From NCBI RefSeq assembly GCF_022539665.2, contig NC_081336.1, positions 2,232,001-2,296,000 on the forward strand: DNA of 64,000 nucleotides, in the 5' to 3' direction. The position numbers were made by a program, and so were the translations under genes. Shown in pieces: positions 1 to 10,875 of this stretch. Position 1 is the first letter of the stretch. The number at the start of each line of letters is the position of its first letter. The notes beneath the pieces are model-generated. The model did not search any database. It worked only from the letters and a program-made list of their open reading frames with translations, and was not told the origin of the DNA. The DNA comes from Daphnia carinata (lineage: Eukaryota; Arthropoda; Branchiopoda; Diplostraca; Daphniidae).

Positions 1-80
1 AATTTCTCTTGAAACAATCTACATTCAGAAGAAAGATTCTATTAGTTGTTTTAACAATGTAAACTAATAATTGACTCTAC

Positions 81-3000
81 CTGGTAAGTGGTAATGACTA
101 CATCGTAATGGTGCAGTTTGGGCGCCAACTTGTTACGATCTGGGCCATGAAAAATCACCACACTCAACGAATTACGTTTACAGCGTCGCTGGATTTCTTT
201 CTCCCACTGACCTAGTGTCAAAAGTAATAAAGAAGTCAACAGTGAAAGTGCATTACATGAGTTAAACAATTTTCCAAACGAAACGATGATCAACGCTCAG
301 CCCTCAAATAGCGCCATTTTGTCAAGTTCCTCCCACCACCCCCAACCATTCGAGGGGGACTGAGGTCAGGGTGGTTGGTAACCTTGGTTCTCTCAGTTGT
401 GTCCCAAACAGCAAACAAGTAACAACGCGTGGCCATTGGTTAATCGTTGTGCTCAACTCAGGGAAAAATGCAAAGCGAAATCCAAAAGCCACCTTATTTA
501 TCAAATCCAGCAAAGAGCCCTGCTGTTAAGCCATCTGTACCGCCTAATTTAAATGATATCCGGCCCATCAAACCCGCTACCAAACACAGGAAGAACGAAA
601 CACAGCAATTGGACGGCCATTTGGAAGAAATCGTCGACGTTCAGGCAAATTTTTAAACGGTATTGTGATACACTTTCCATTCAACTTTGAAATAATCTTT
701 TGCTTAGGAAATGCTATTCTCGTTAAGTAAAAGTAGCCCCGATAGTGAAGTACGCCAAGATTTTAATTACGGATTACGAGGTGCTCCTAGGCTTAGGCAC
801 GATGATTTCGAGATTTTGACGACGTTTCAACGTCTCATTACCCCACCTGAAAGTCCCAAAACTGTGGACGACTTCATCAAAAACGTGCCAGTAAAAATTT
901 CTGTTGTGCTGTGTCGACAGATTTCTTTTATAACACAGCGTTTTTTTCTGTTAAGAACGAGGCTAACCACAAAGCAGCACAGCATTTTAAATGGCTCTTG
1001 GAGGGTCGTAAAAAGCTAGTAGAAGGAACTAACATTTCATACCATGATGGAAAATCTATAATCTCTCGTATTCTACGCAGCGGTTATTTTAGCCGAATTC
1101 GTTTAAACAACTTAAAAAAGGGGACGGAAATCGCGTACAATAAAAAACCAATACAGACTAATAAATTAACATCGCCAGTTGGTTTCGTGGACGCCAACAA
1201 CTTCCAGGCTAATGTCAGCTCACCGTCTGAAAGACCACCGTTGAAAGAAAACAAACCGAATCATCCAACCAGGATAGAATAATAAAAAAAAGCCCTGGAT
1301 GTAACACAACGGCCTATCTGTGAAGATCAAAAGAAGCAGTCTTCGTATAATAAAGAACACGAAATTTAATAATACATTCAAAGTTTTTTTTTTTAATATC
1401 TACTGTTTGCGGCACATTCTATTGGATAAAAAACACCAAAACCCTCATTTTATGATAATCCTGTTATTGTTAACCGTTCTATATAACGATAAAAATACAT
1501 AGATTAAACAAGACTGGACTTACCTACTACACTTGCAGGGCAGACGACGAGTGTTCCAGCAGACCGCTTAATCTTGACGGTCTTGGAAAGCCATATATCA
1601 CTGGAAGCCGGCGGTGCTGGATCTAGCTCCTTCTGGCGTACGACCAACGAAATCATAGTCAGAGTTTTGCCCAAACCCATATCATCGGCCAATATCCCTC
1701 CTACAAAATAAAGATCAGAAAGGCTGTACCTAAAAACTTTACGTGATCTACCTAGGGTTAAAATTAACAAGTCAATAAAAGAATATCAAACCGGCTGGGA
1801 CTTGAGTTTCACGCCACAAGAGCCACTTAAGGGCACGTTCTTGGTGAGGTAAAAGAGGGACCGTGAGGCAGGATGGTGTAGGTTCTTTTTCCGTTTCCTT
1901 CGGGCAGCTGGCAAGAGAGCGATGAAGATTTTCAAGCGAGTCCATAGTAATAGAGACGGCTTCTCGGCGGGCTGCTGCGGAGATGTATCCTACAGAACAG
2001 AAAAATATGGTAGTCGTTGTTAGTAAGAAAGTAATCAAACAACTTACCAGTTTCTGTTTTTTGATACAACTCTTTCCCAGCATTATCCGCAAACATCTTC
2101 TTTTGCATTTCTGTTAACCTCGGTGCCTCCGGAAGAAGCTGAATCCCTTTTTGCTTTTCACCTAATGTACGGCTGCTCATTTCGCTTTGAAAATCAACAA
2201 ATTTCGATTTCGAAGTGGCACCGGCATTAGTAGCATTTGCGATTGACAGTTGAATGAGGCGACGCTCCATGTCACCAATTTCAATCCGTAAACGTTCCTT
2301 TTGCCCAGCAGATGCGTTTCCCATGGCCCACTGAAAATTAACTTTTTTCTTTCAGGATATCGTCAAATTATTTGTATTCGACTGTGTGTTACCTTTTTCA
2401 TTTGCAGTTGCTTACGAAGTTCATCTTCTTGAACCTCACTATCTGACGCCGATGATACAACTGGGGCAGGGCGAATATCCGGAACTACTGCAGCCGACTC
2501 CAGTTTCTCCGTTATCAGACGAATTTGTTCTTTAAGTTTTGCTCCTCCATCGGGCAGCGACTCTAACCTGCACGACTTCATTAAAAGTTTCTTCCGCTCC
2601 AGGTCTTCGCGCAACCGTACCGCCTCTGCAGCCGAGAGCGTTACTGGAGGAATCGGTAGTGAGATCTCCGACGCCGAAGTGATTTCTTCGATGCTGTTAT
2701 CTAGAACTTCAGGACTGGAAAATGAAACTACTGTACTTGACACTTCGAGGATGCTGTTGGAAAGATCTTCTATCGGTATTTCGGCATCCTCTTCTAGAGG
2801 ATCGGGACGCTGTGATTTATTTTCAATTGCAGTGGAAGATTTTCTAGATCCATTCTAAAAAAGATTACGTTAAATTAATCCTTAGATTGCATAGAAAAAG
2901 CTTACTTCATTGTGACGCTCCATAGTGGAACCATTTCCAGAATCGTATTTATCAAAGCTTGTCGCAAGAGGAGCCTCTTGAATTAGGCTTTGACTTAGGT

Positions 3001-4137
3001 GTGGTGATGTAGAGGACGTCGAGTGTAGTGAAGGTTTTGGTGAAACCATTCTTGTTGAAGGAAATCTACCGTTTGAGGAAGATACGTGATTGTCAGCTTT
3101 GTTGGGTCCTTCATACCTATTATGAGGCGTGATTCGTGGGCTTGAATCCTCATCGCTGTCATCACTTTCAATTCTCTTTACAACACGCTTTCCTAGAGAT
3201 CGCGTATGACGTACACGCGGTGTAGGTTCGACGCTGGAATCTGACTCATCGCTGGTGATCGTAGGCTTTTTTACCCGTGAGGCGTCGAAACTAGAGTCAG
3301 AATCACTGTCCACTGGGTTTCTGAATGCGTTTTTCTTCGTAGTCGGGTAGGGAGAAGAATCGTCTAGACTGTATAAGGAACTAACAGATCTATCAGACAA
3401 GTTGGACTTCTGAACAGCCACGTCTTCTGCATCAGAAGCCTCAGCAGAGTTTTCTTCCGAACTGCGAATAACCATATGTCCATGGCGTTTTCCTGCTTGG
3501 ATAACTTGATAAGTATCATCAGGGTCAGGTTGACTGGCGTATTCCATTCCAGGGACGGGACTTATTCCTTTGAGACGGTATGACACGTTCGCTTCGGAAT
3601 CGTCATTTGAATCTTCATCAGAACTCCTACTAGATCTATGCTTTACCTGCTGGTCCTTCATACTATTGCTGTTGAACTTTGAAGCACTAAGGTGTTCCTT
3701 GTTAGAAATCCCACTCCTGTCTAGCTGATCTTCTGATTCCCAAGATTTCTCATGCTCAGAAGTTTCAAAGCTGTTTGAATGTTGTGGCTGTTCAGGCTCT
3801 GAACTATATTCTTGGAGGGATTCTTCTATTACGTCTGTCTCTTCAAGACTAGATGTGTTTGATTTTGGCTGCCGTAAGGAATCATCAATAGGGGTTTCAG
3901 AAACTTCATAATCAGAAGCTTCATCTGTGAGGAAAATTTCAATATCAAACATTACTTATTGCTTTTAAGGAATACTTTATAATGTAAAGCCTGGGCAAAA
4001 ACAGAAAACATTGCAATAGAACAGAAAAATTACTGTCAAACAGAAACAATTTAAGATTCTTTACCTCCACTGTTTTCTTCATCAGGTGTTGATGGGACCA
4101 AATCACTTCTATTAGCTCTATATGAGTATCTTGACAT
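81..4137 (-). CDS. TTF2: Transcription termination factor 2 / lodestar-like SNF2 ATPase, 5' part (3' end off the window)
   Basis: SNF2-family ATPase related to human TTF2 and Drosophila lodestar, nuclear proteins that release RNA polymerase II and transcripts from DNA using ATP. Exons, 5' to 3': 4065-4137, 2906-3954, 2393-2854, 2048-2330, 1792-1989, 1524-1700, 81-211; all joins keep frame and give 791 codons before the window ends. Residues 1 to about 380 are a low-complexity Ser/Asp/Glu-rich region; a coiled-coil-like stretch follows; the ATPase core begins near [16 protein letters not shown], followed by the Walker A motif [11 protein letters not shown] split by an intron, then a V(I)TTYQ segment typical of motif Ib/II flank. 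The start ([10 protein letters not shown]) was chosen because it joins in frame to the long second exon; an upstream out-of-frame ATG at 4211 was set aside. The helicase C-terminal lobe is missing only because the window ends. The 1.3 kb sixth intron contains another gene on the other strand. Confidence 0.88.
468..1282 (+). CDS. Unknown three-exon gene nested in a TTF2 intron, opposite strand
   Basis: Not recognised. Proposed exons 468-638 (or to 632), 708-890 and 956-1282, giving about 226 residues. Support: introns of 65-75 nt with acceptors TTTGCTTAG and TTTTTTTCTGTTAAG, a good donor GTAAAA after exon 2, phase-0 joins throughout, and a frame that stays open across all three pieces while the other frames are broken. 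The product is basic and hydrophilic with no signal peptide or membrane segment: a Pro/Lys-rich start, a central acidic piece containing [15 protein letters not shown], and a Lys/Asn-rich third exon beginning [15 protein letters not shown]. The first donor is non-consensus (GTTCAG or GTCGAC), the weakest point of the model. It lies entirely within the 1312 nt intron 6 of TTF2 and is transcribed against it. A short nuclear or cytoskeletal adaptor is possible but is only a guess. Confidence 0.55.
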
Positions 4138-5192
4138 TTCTTTTTCGGATTTTCGGTTTTAAGTATGCCAACTTTTGTATACCTGAATTTCATGAGAAGA
4201 TAAAGTGACATACTAACGGAAAGAAACAGCCTTTACATGTAAAATTACCACACAAACAATCAACAAGACATTCAGAAATCTAAAATAAATTTTACCGTTT
4301 AATTAGATAAAATCTTTTGTTCTCATAGCAAAATTTCGCTCACTAGCAAATCTCGTCACTTGTTCTCGTTACCCAAAATTTCGAACCATGGAGCAAACGC
4401 AGTTGCCAATGCTAGTGAAAAGATATGCATGAAAATAATATTTGAAAAGTATTTGAAATTTTCATCGATTGTTTCTATTTTTATTGGCTCAGAAACATTT
4501 AATGAAATTTAAAATTTAAGTTTTTGAATTAGTCTTTTTGTTTGTTGTTGTTTTTAGTCTTTTTGAAGTCGTGCAACATTGTCTCAGTTCCTAACTTGCG
4601 AAGCAGGTGGCGAGTTGACTTCAAAAGTTTCGATTTGCGTGAAGTATCGCAGTGCAAATACCAGATTTCTAAGTAAATCATTGATTGCTTACGAATAAAG
4701 TGCCATCTTAATATTCCTCTTAAAAACCTTGTTTGTCAAACTGGTATAAACGGTTACAAATGAGTCAGCTCCGTTACATCTTTACATTTACAAGCCAAAA
4801 CGAAACAATCTTTTCGTCGATTTTCAAGGAATTCGGTCTTTTCAAGTTAGCCAACTCCTGCTACACAGCACAGCCTTCTAATTGCACCTCAGAGTATTTC
4901 TGGCTTTGTTTATTCGTCTTGGGACATGTAACAATGGCTCGTGATGCATTCAAGACAAAATACAACTGATACAGTCAGAATTTTTTCCCCAAGTAAGTTC
5001 TCCATATTGTGTGTTCAAACCATGAGCTTGCTGTTAATATTTTCCGCTCGTTAGTTTTGGCGGGAAATTTACGTCTCTCAATGTTACGCAATAGAAACAT
5101 GATTTTAATTTTGCTTGTATATTTAAAGCACTTGGGTTGTAATAATTTGATCAATCATCAATTGTAAATATTTTTTGGTTTTTTCCCAAACT
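4138..5192. other. Intergenic: TTF2 upstream region and 3' flank of the first GH16 gene
   Basis: AT-rich sequence. It must hold the TTF2 promoter and 5' UTR (right of 4137) and the 3' UTR of the glucanase gene ending at 5193. A 78-codon frame at 4733-4969 starts with a non-ATG codon, has no splice partner and no recognisable product. No repeat or RNA gene was seen. Confidence 0.5.
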
Positions 5193-6557
5193 TTAGCCTA
5201 ATTGATACACGCGAATGTAGTCAACTTGCATAGTATTGTCTTCAGTTGCTGCGTTCCATGTAGGCAGCCAGCTGTTGCGGCTTTCCCAGAAGGTTTTCAT
5301 CTGAGTGGGATCGGAAGCAGTCCAGGGTTTGTCATAAACCGCATTTTGGCAGCCATCGGGGAAGAAGTTGCCGCCAACAGCAACATTCAGCAAGAAATGG
5401 AACTACGCATTTAAAAAATGTGATAACATTTTTGATACGTGATGAAATTTTTTTCGCTTAATACTCTTTGATCGAAAGGTGCCATGACGGTGCCGGAGCT
5501 CCACAAATTCTGTCCTCTAAATCCACCCAATTCCCAGAAACCACCTGCTGGGGGATACATCTCACCAATCATTTCATTGTCAACGAAGAATTGGAAACCA
5601 TTTGGAAGCCATTCGACACGGAAAATATGGAAGTCGGAAGCAAAGTCAGGAGCTTGAATAATCCTAAAGCAAAATTTAAAATTGAGGTATGAATAATTTG
5701 AATAGGCATGAAACATACTTTTCCCAGTGGGTCAAGTCATAGCGGTTTTGGCTAGGATCAGGACCCCAATGCAAAGTGCTACCGGCCAATTGTCGCCCAA
5801 TTGGATATCCATTGCAAGAAAAGTCTGCGTTTCCTCTTGTTTCCACAATGTCAATTTCCCCCGATCGTGGCCAACCGCCGTAAACCTCGTCCGTAGGAAG
5901 CATCCAAATAGCTTTTTAAAGAAAAAAAATTATTTCGTTCAATGCTAAATCTTTTGAAACTTCTTTAAAAGGAAATACCTGGCCAAAGCCAATCTCCTTT
6001 CGGCATTTTAGCCCTGACTTCGATCGTTCCATAGGTGAAGCTGAATGAATCGCTTGTCACCATACGAGCAGACTGGGCAGGGTTGATAATTTCATTACCA
6101 GCCACTCTGAAGAAAGAGAAGAGTCAACCGAAAACCAAATGGATGCACAATATGTAGAACAAATTACACGTAGCAGCCGCCATCAATGTTTACGTTGCAG
6201 CCCTCCTGATTTAAATCGAGCACGCCATTGTACAAAAAATCCTCGCCAAAACGGTCGGCAGTCAACGTTGGCTTAATGTACAGAATACCATCTCGGACAT
6301 AACTATGATAATACTATTTTATTTTTTTTAATTTTATTAAAATTTTTCGGAGACTAATTGTACCTGTTTTCTGGTAGGTTGTCATAGTACTGGAATTCGT
6401 TATTACCTCCTCGCCATGCTGTGATCAAGTGTTTCCATCTGCTGTAGTCAAGAGTGTCAAACTCCTCCTGCCAGATGATAGGACCACGCGCCAGGCTTTG
6501 GATGCTGACTGCATGGCAAACTGCCAACGCAAATAAAGCGAAAAAGGTGGGCTTCAT
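5193..6557 (-). CDS. Secreted GH16 endo-beta-1,3-glucanase (laminarinase-like), copy A
   Basis: Glycoside hydrolase family 16 enzyme that should cut beta-1,3-glucans of algal or fungal origin outside the cell. Exons: 6364-6557, 6168-6302, 5979-6106, 5719-5911, 5465-5663, 5193-5402; sum 1059 nt, 352 residues. Residues 1-22 form a signal peptide (MKPTFFALFALAVCHAVS). The domain starts at GPIIWQEEFDTLDY; the catalytic motif GEIDIVE (ExDxxE) is intact around residues 175-181, unlike non-catalytic arthropod GNBP/beta-glucan-recognition relatives that lose these acids. The C-terminal strand ends in TEDNTMQVDYIRVYQLG. The exon 2 donor was placed as TACGT/GTAATT because the alternative GTGTAA breaks frame, and the same solution holds in copy B. 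Copy B lies 0.8 kb away with the same exon lengths, so the two are tandem duplicates. Digestive or antifungal roles are both plausible. Confidence 0.92.
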
Positions 6558-7383
6558 TTTTTTGTTTACGTGACCTAAAATTGTACTCTAGCCTCGCATC
6601 TAACCCGTCAATAAGGAGTGTCGAAATAGAAACACTTTATGGTGTTTTATATGCTAGTCTCTAAACGATATCTTGGTTCGAATGCCACCTTAAATTGCAA
6701 CCCAGCTATTATTTGTTTAAGCTTTCTTTATCATGGGCAATGTGCGGACTGTATGACCAAAATTATATATTAGGCTGTAATGTAGGTGTATGAATCCTAC
6801 GTTGTTCAAGTTTGTTACTTCGGTGCAACTAGTATTGTGGACACAATTTTTTTATTGGGGGGGGGATTGAAGTGGGGATGACGGTTTCAGGTTCTTTTTA
6901 TCTAGTAGCAGGGCACGACGTGTTAAGCTAGTTAATAGTCTTGTTTGTTTGTTTTTGTTGTTGTTTATTTTTGCGTATCTTTTTAAGTTAATGGCTTTAT
7001 CATTTGAGTTGTCATGCACGCTGGACAGAACTAAATCCACACTACAGGTATCGTTAGGTGCGCAACGATTTCGTCAATGTTTAGTACGAGATTTTATGGC
7101 CGCAAAACCATGTTTTTTACTTCTTATTTACAAAATTAGAGCTTTGAAGTTGAAACCTTTTAACAGCAGCGCTTTTTTGTAAAAGCGTTTTACTTTCGAG
7201 GCTTTTTAATAGGAGAATATTAGCAATTAATTATGCGTGTGTTTGAATTTTGCAATTCCACAAAATTATTACGCAACTGTATATTACGTTTTTATTGCAG
7301 TTTCGAAAAGTGTAACTATTTAACAATCTGAAGAGTTTGATTTTATGGAATAATTGAAAACTAGATGGCTGCGATTTGCCACA
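6558..7383. other. Intergenic: upstream region of glucanase copy A and 3' flank of copy B
   Basis: AT-rich, with a G-run at about 6858-6867. The copy A promoter must lie just right of 6557. Frames of 60-77 codons on both strands overlap each other and look like chance. No conserved element was recognised. Confidence 0.5.
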
Positions 7384-8782
7384 TCATAATCCGTAGACTC
7401 GAATGTAATCAACTTGCATACTATTGTCTTCCGTTTCAGCATTCCAAGTCGGTAACCAATTTTCGCGACTTTCCCAAAAAGATTTCATCTGAGTTGGGTC
7501 GGATGCATCCCATGGCTTGTCGTAATTTTCATTTTGGCATCCGTCAGGGAAAAAATTACCACCGATAGCCACATTAATCAGGAAATGGAACTACGGTGTA
7601 TCCAATAGTTCATTAGAAAAGAATTAAAACTTCCTACCAATAATCTATCGTTATACGCGTTGGTCAAAAGGAGCTAAATTACTGCCTGAACTCCACAGAT
7701 TTTCTCCTTCGAATCCACCCAATTCCCAAAATCCTCCGGCAGGCGGAAATATTTCACCAATCAGTTCATTGTCAATGTAGAAATGGAATCCATTCGGAAG
7801 CCAATCAATTCTGTATGTGTGAAAATCTGAAGAAAAATCAGGAATTTCGATGACCCTATTATCCGGAACAGGTTTTTAGTGAGTAAGTTTCGATTAATAT
7901 AATTGACATCGTATAATTTACGCACTTTTCCCAGTGGCTCAAACGCCATTTGTCTTGACTAGGATCCGAGCCCCAGTGCAAAGTACTTCCAGCCAACTGA
8001 CGACCAATAGGAGCGCCATTACAAGAAAAGTCAGCATTGCCTCTGTTTTCAACAATGTCGATTTCGCCCGAGCGCGGCCAGTCGCCGTAAAGATTATCTG
8101 TAGGTTTCATCCATATCGCTATTTATTTTAAAATAACATAGAATTTGTTACGTAAATCCCATACTGTTTTTGTAATATTTTCTTTTGTACCTGGCCATAT
8201 CCAATCTCCTTTAGGCATTTTAGCTCTGACTTCGATCGTTCCATATGTGAAACTGAAGGATTCACTCGTCACCATTCGCGCTGATTGGATAGGATTGATA
8301 ATTTCATCCCCAGCAGCTCTATTAACAGAAGAATGATGAAGAAACTCTTGAATTGCTTACTGCAGAAGAAGGCTTTTACACGTAACATCCTCCCTCCCAA
8401 TCTACATTGCAGCCTTCCTGATTCAAATCGAGTACACCGCTGTAAAGGAAATCTTCGCTGAAACGGTCAGCAGTCAATGTTGGCTTTATGTATAGGACAC
8501 CATCACGCACGTAACTTCCAAAAAGATAGGTAATTACATTTTTCCTTTACAATAGCTCAATTAAGATAGGTTGCCATCATACCTGTTTTCGGTGAGATTA
8601 TGGTAATATTGAAATTCGTTGTTACCGCCACGCCATGCAGTGATCAAATGCATCCATTTGGTATAGTCTAGAAATTCAAATTCATCTTGCCAGATAATAG
8701 GACCTCTCACCTGGCTACCGGTGTTGGCTTCCGCTTGGTAATAGACAGCCAGAAAAAATGGAGCAAAAAAGGCAAGCGTCAT
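7384..8782 (-). CDS. Secreted GH16 endo-beta-1,3-glucanase (laminarinase-like), copy B
   Basis: Tandem paralogue of copy A. Exons: 8583-8782, 8380-8514, 8191-8318, 7926-8118, 7657-7855, 7384-7590; sum 1062 nt, 353 residues. Internal exons have exactly the lengths of copy A (135, 128, 193, 199 nt) with identical splice phases. Signal peptide at residues 1-20 (MTLAFFAPFFLAVYYQAEA), mature domain from GPIIWQDEFEFLDYTKW, catalytic motif GEIDIVE intact, terminal strand TEDNSMQVDYIRVYGL. Introns are 55-70 nt and differ in sequence from those of copy A, so the duplication is not very recent. Same expected activity on beta-1,3-glucan; differences cluster at the N-terminus and in surface loops. Both copies are on the same strand and could share regulation, but no common promoter motif was identified. 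Confidence 0.92.
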
Positions 8783-10875
8783 TTTTTTTTATTGGTAAAT
8801 TTGGCTAATGTTCTAAATATTGAAATAGCTTTTCAATGGTCACACAAGACATCCAAAAAGAACTATGCTGTCGTTTGCACTCGTCACTAGTATTATTTTG
8901 AAATTTCAAAATGAAGCGAAAGGTTCAATAGCAAAACCCTTGTTTTGGGTTAAGCTTCTTTTATCAGGAGTAACCCAAAACAAAACATAATTGTATGTTG
9001 TTATGTCGTACTTATTGCGGTCACGATCTTATCAGATGAAAATATTAATTATTAAGGATGCTGATACTCAACTCACTTTCATATCAGCATCAAAATTCCT
9101 TAAGCATGCAAATAAAGAATTTTTAGATAAACTGTAAGCTGTAGTTGATAAGCCCCTCTGTCTGACTTAGATAATACGTAAACAATGAAATTACATACTA
9201 CTTCCTTTCCCTACATTATAACAGGTAGACAACCATTTGTCACATTTTTTTTTACAACGTTAGATCAGCCGTGTGAAAGCAGCCTATCACTTATCATAAT
9301 TTGGATTTTGACAACCATCGATGAGGAGATTACCTTCAATGCAGAATTGTAAGTGTAAAATAACATTAATAAAACGAAAAAATTGCTACTACGTTAAACG
9401 TTGAAACGCACGAAATTAGCTATGATTTCTACTAAAATGTTTACGAACGAATATTCGTCCAAAACCCAACAAAAAGATAGCATTAGACCGCATTTTTCTA
9501 AAACTGAAAATATTGTTTTATTTTTGAAAAACTTATACAACCCATAAGCGGCCACATGCAATCAACTTTGGGGATCCCTACAAGACCTCATCAAAAGGGA
9601 GCTTTATTGGCCCCTCGTCCATTGGACAAAGCTGAATCCAATTGTAACACTTGAGATGAGTGACATTATACTAAATTCGTACCGAAGCCTCCCTGAAACG
9701 GAAAATTCAAACGTAAACAACGGGTTTCGAAACTAATATATTTTCCTGTACTTTGCTTTTATGGTTTCGCCATATCACCTGGTTTCATCATTTGAATTCC
9801 CCGTTATCTGGCTTAATATGCTGTTATCAGGCGTTTCCACAAATTTTAGTACAAGAATTCAAATCTATCACGGCAGACCGCTTTTCATTTTGACAATATG
9901 AAGGTAGACTATTGTGTAACGTTTGCTACGGAATTCTGATAAAAGCAGGCGTTCTGTGAGTGTGACTTGAAGGTTTTTCGAACGTCATTGAAAAGCCTAA
10001 GATTTCAAAATTTTAGAAATTTAATCAATCTATTTTGCATGCCTGTGTTTTCTTAAGTATTACATCTAGCTAAAACTCCGATCCAAGTCAAAATGGAAGT
10101 CCAAATCGGCTAAATTCCAAAGGCAGGTGATGAATTCCGTTATTCGTGGAGCATACAGAATGAATGAAAAAGTAGAACCGCTATGACGAACGCGTGTTCA
10201 ACGTGATAGAGGCGTGGCGGAAAATTAAAACTAGCTCGAAAATAGTTGGTGAGTTTCAACTTTGTCTACAAATATTACTGCAGACAACATACGACGCTTG
10301 TCTGCCATTCGATTGATGAAAAGTGAAGTAGACATTTCGTATTCGGCCTGGAGGTTGTGCAATACATTCCGTCTCAAGCCAGTATTAGGATTGCTATCTT
10401 TCGGTTCAACTAAGACATAACACCCAGCTTACAGAAGAGGCAAGCGCATCCTCTTCAATGCAATTGTGAATTCACAGGTAGACATACTAGGGGAATAATA
10501 TTATTTGGCAATATTTTTAGTATTTACGTAGATTTGTAGTATAATAGTAGCGGAAGAGATATTGCTATTATCTTTTTCTGTGTGTGTCTGTTAAATATTG
10601 TTCGTGTACCCATAATTTATTCACTTTAAGTCCTCAATTTTCTAGGGAACTTGAATTTACGTGTTGTATGTGTAATTCGATCTGGCAATGTGTCATCGCC
10701 AAAACTTTTGGGCGACACTGTTTCTTTAATCTACGCTTTCTAATTTGTTTGTCAAAAATTTACTTTTTTATTGCTTAACTTATGACTATAGTGAAATTCA
10801 GCTATATTAAGTGTACATCGGCTTGGATTTGGGTGGGGCTTTTAGCTAGTATAAATAAACATTCAACCGGAAAAC
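8783..10875. other. Intergenic: glucanase copy B upstream region, pseudogene debris, CASC3 promoter
   Basis: About 2.1 kb of AT-rich DNA. It holds the upstream region of copy B, GH16 remnants at about 9284-9660 (listed separately), and the CASC3 promoter and 5' UTR at its right end. The frame at 10584-10778 is not supported by any recognisable product. The stretch 9700-10500 shows nothing I can name. Confidence 0.5.
9284..9660 (-). pseudogene. Remnants of a third tandem GH16 glucanase gene
   Basis: On the minus strand, about 9284-9355 reads IEGNLLIDGCQNPNYDK followed by a stop, aligning with GGNFFPDGCQNENYDKPW of the last exon of copy B (residues just after the exon start). About 9590-9655 resembles the end of the preceding exon (the APFDQ region and the segment before it), with a frameshift at the Phe-Asp codons. 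The order and strand match copies A and B, and the pieces lie immediately upstream of copy B. No intact GEIDIVE exon, signal peptide exon or open frame remains, so this is a decayed copy. The exon-5-like piece is weaker than the exon-6-like one. Confidence 0.6.

Noticed and set aside
4733-4969. 78-codon plus-strand frame between TTF2 and the first glucanase
   Set aside because: Starts at a non-ATG codon, no splice partners, composition typical of chance AT-rich frames, no recognised similarity.
9860-9910. Plus-strand words similar to the TADRFS segment of GH16 exon 2
   Set aside because: Only about 12 clear bases, opposite orientation to the nearby GH16 remnants, with an immediate stop; likely chance.
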